Source: Vulcanimicrobiota bacterium
Lineage (GTDB): Bacteria; Vulcanimicrobiota; Vulcanimicrobiia; Vulcanimicrobiales; Vulcanimicrobiaceae
Assembly: GCA_003168375.1 (NCBI GenBank)
Contig: PMSI01000001.1
Span: forward strand, 1,054,001-1,118,000
Length of the DNA stretch: 64,000 nt
Reading direction: 5' to 3'
Shown: positions 63,203 through 64,000 of the stretch, in pieces
Layout of the letters: each line of letters starts with the position of its first letter
Position numbering within the stretch: the stretch's first letter is position 1
Notes under the pieces: model-generated
Database searches by the model: none
Told to the model about the DNA's origin: nothing
The model's input: the letters and a program-made list of their open reading frames with translations, nothing else
Made by a program: the position numbers and the translations under genes

Positions 63203-64000
63203 GTGATACCGGTCACTCGTTTGCTTCGCGCGCGCGTCAACGACCGTCTGACCCGTGCCGCCCGCTTCCCGGTCACCCTCATCGTCGCGCCCGCCGGGTT
63301 CGGCAAGAGCGTCGCGTTGCGCGATTTCGTCGAGACGTCGCGGCTCGAAGCGGTACGGTACGACGTCGCGCGCGAGCACCGCACGCTGATGGCGTTCGTA
63401 CACGGGCTGAGCGCTGCGCTCGAGCCGGTCGCGCCGAGCGCGATCGCCGCCTTTCCGGCGATGCAGCAGCTGATCATGGGCGCGACCGATCCGGTCCGCG
63501 AGCTCGCGAGCTGGTTCGCGGAGCACCTCAAGCGCACGGTCTGCACGATCGTGGTCGACGACCTCCACTATGCGGCGGTCGATCCCGATGTCGTCGCGCT
63601 GCTCGTCGATCTGGTCGAGCGCGGCGGCGAGCGCATCCGGTGGATCATCGCGACCCGCTCGGATGCGGGACTCCCGACCGCTTCGTGGATCGGCTACGGC
63701 CGCATGGACTACCCGGTCGGCGAGGACGATCTGCGCTTCACCGTCGAGGAAGCGCTGGCGACCGCCGACGACGCGCAGGCCAGTACGGAGCCGAGCGAGG
63801 TCGAGGCGCTGCGCGAGCTCACCGGCGGATGGCCGATCGCGCTGTCGATCGCGCTGCGCACGCGCACGCACGCGGCCGACTTGCGCGCCGCAGCGACCGG
63901 CACGCGCGAGATGGTGTACCGCTACCTCGCGGAGCAGGTGTTCACCGGCCTCAAACGCGGGCAGCAGATGTTCCTCTTGCGGACCTGCGTCTTTCCGACG
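63203..64000 (+). CDS. MalT/LuxR-type STAND ATPase regulator, cut by window end
   Basis: 266 residues are visible from GTG 63203 and the frame is open at the window end. RVNDRLTRAARFPVTLIVAP leads into the P-loop APAGFGKSVALRDF (about residue 34); Walker B is CTIVVDDLHYAAVDP (about 115); ATRSDAGLP is the sensor region and ELTGGWPIALSIALR the conserved winged element of MalT-like proteins. The missing C-terminus would hold TPR-like repeats and usually a LuxR DNA-binding domain. It is divergent from the S53 lipoprotein genes and is their likely regulator. Confidence 0.88.
   Translation, partial: MIPVTRLLRARVNDRLTRAARFPVTLIVAPAGFGKSVALRDFVETSRLEAVRYDVAREHRTLMAFVHGLSAALEPVAPSAIAAFPAMQQLIMGATDPVRELASWFAEHLKRTVCTIVVDDLHYAAVDPDVVALLVDLVERGGERIRWIIATRSDAGLPTASWIGYGRMDYPVGEDDLRFTVEEALATADDAQASTEPSEVEALRELTGGWPIALSIALRTRTHAADLRAAATGTREMVYRYLAEQVFTGLKRGQQMFLLRTCVFPT

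Overview
The window is about 64 kb of GC-rich, gene-dense bacterial chromosome. The organism is a diderm: it has LptA-like periplasmic proteins, a TonB-dependent receptor, ExbD and TonB. It also carries an RsbV/RsbW/sigma-B partner-switching module behind DUF948 and YtxH genes, a pairing best known from Gram-positive bacteria. High GC, two lipoprotein sedolisins, a MalT/LuxR-type regulator and this mixed character would fit a soil lineage such as Candidatus Eremiobacterota (WPS-2). That placement is my inference and was not tested. No rRNA, tRNA, CRISPR array, prophage or insertion sequence was recognised.

Layout. 1-0.44 kb: the low-GC tail of an unknown gene. 0.5-9.2 kb: a five-gene minus-strand operon (class V aminotransferase, FAD/Fe-S oxidoreductase, periplasmic binding protein, fused ABC permease, ATPase) divergent from a GntR/FCD regulator, with a palindrome between them. 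9.2-14 kb: EamA exporter, Tat-exported hydrolase, FGGY kinase plus sugar-acid MFS transporter. 14-18 kb: Pro/Glu-rich membrane protein, murA, a hypothetical gene and a threonine-dehydratase-like gene. 18.1-23.2 kb: seven-repeat propeller lectin, a structured leader and mreB without a standard start codon, two tandem LptA-like genes, and rarA. 23.2-24 kb: RHH/PIN toxin-antitoxin pair with a perfect operator. 24-28.4 kb: cysteine desulfurase, the DUF948-YtxH-RsbV-RsbW-sigma operon, and a membrane protein. 28.4-34.1 kb: alaS, a secreted protein, cupredoxin, Tat metallophosphoesterase, ECF sigma and anti-sigma.

34.1-42.5 kb: histidine phosphatase, exbD-tonB (no exbB), then a minus-strand set of copper-dead cupredoxin, multicopper oxidase and a large TonB-dependent receptor. 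42.7-47.5 kb: serA, two GT-C-like membrane proteins and two small stress-type proteins. 47.5-52 kb: an NHEJ cluster in which LigD is split (phosphoesterase-ligase, polymerase, Ku); the first gene again lacks ATG/GTG/TTG. 52-59.2 kb: secreted proteins, a panE remnant, an EmrB-type exporter, a secreted HExxH protein, and an acyl-CoA dehydrogenase, histidine phosphatase and APH-kinase operon resembling the 4-hydroxyacid (ACAD10/11, LvaA/LvaC) pathway. 59.2-59.8 kb: gene remnants. 59.8-64 kb: two S53 lipoprotein peptidases sharing an upstream motif, next to a divergent MalT-type regulator cut by the window edge.

Many genes overlap by 1-4 bases (ATGA, GTGA, TTGA), so most functional groups are probably translated from shared transcripts. 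The most unusual points are the two conserved genes without a canonical initiation codon, the MalT/S53 regulon candidate with its shared motif, the copper-dead cupredoxin beside a multicopper oxidase, and the kinase/phosphatase/dehydrogenase operon.
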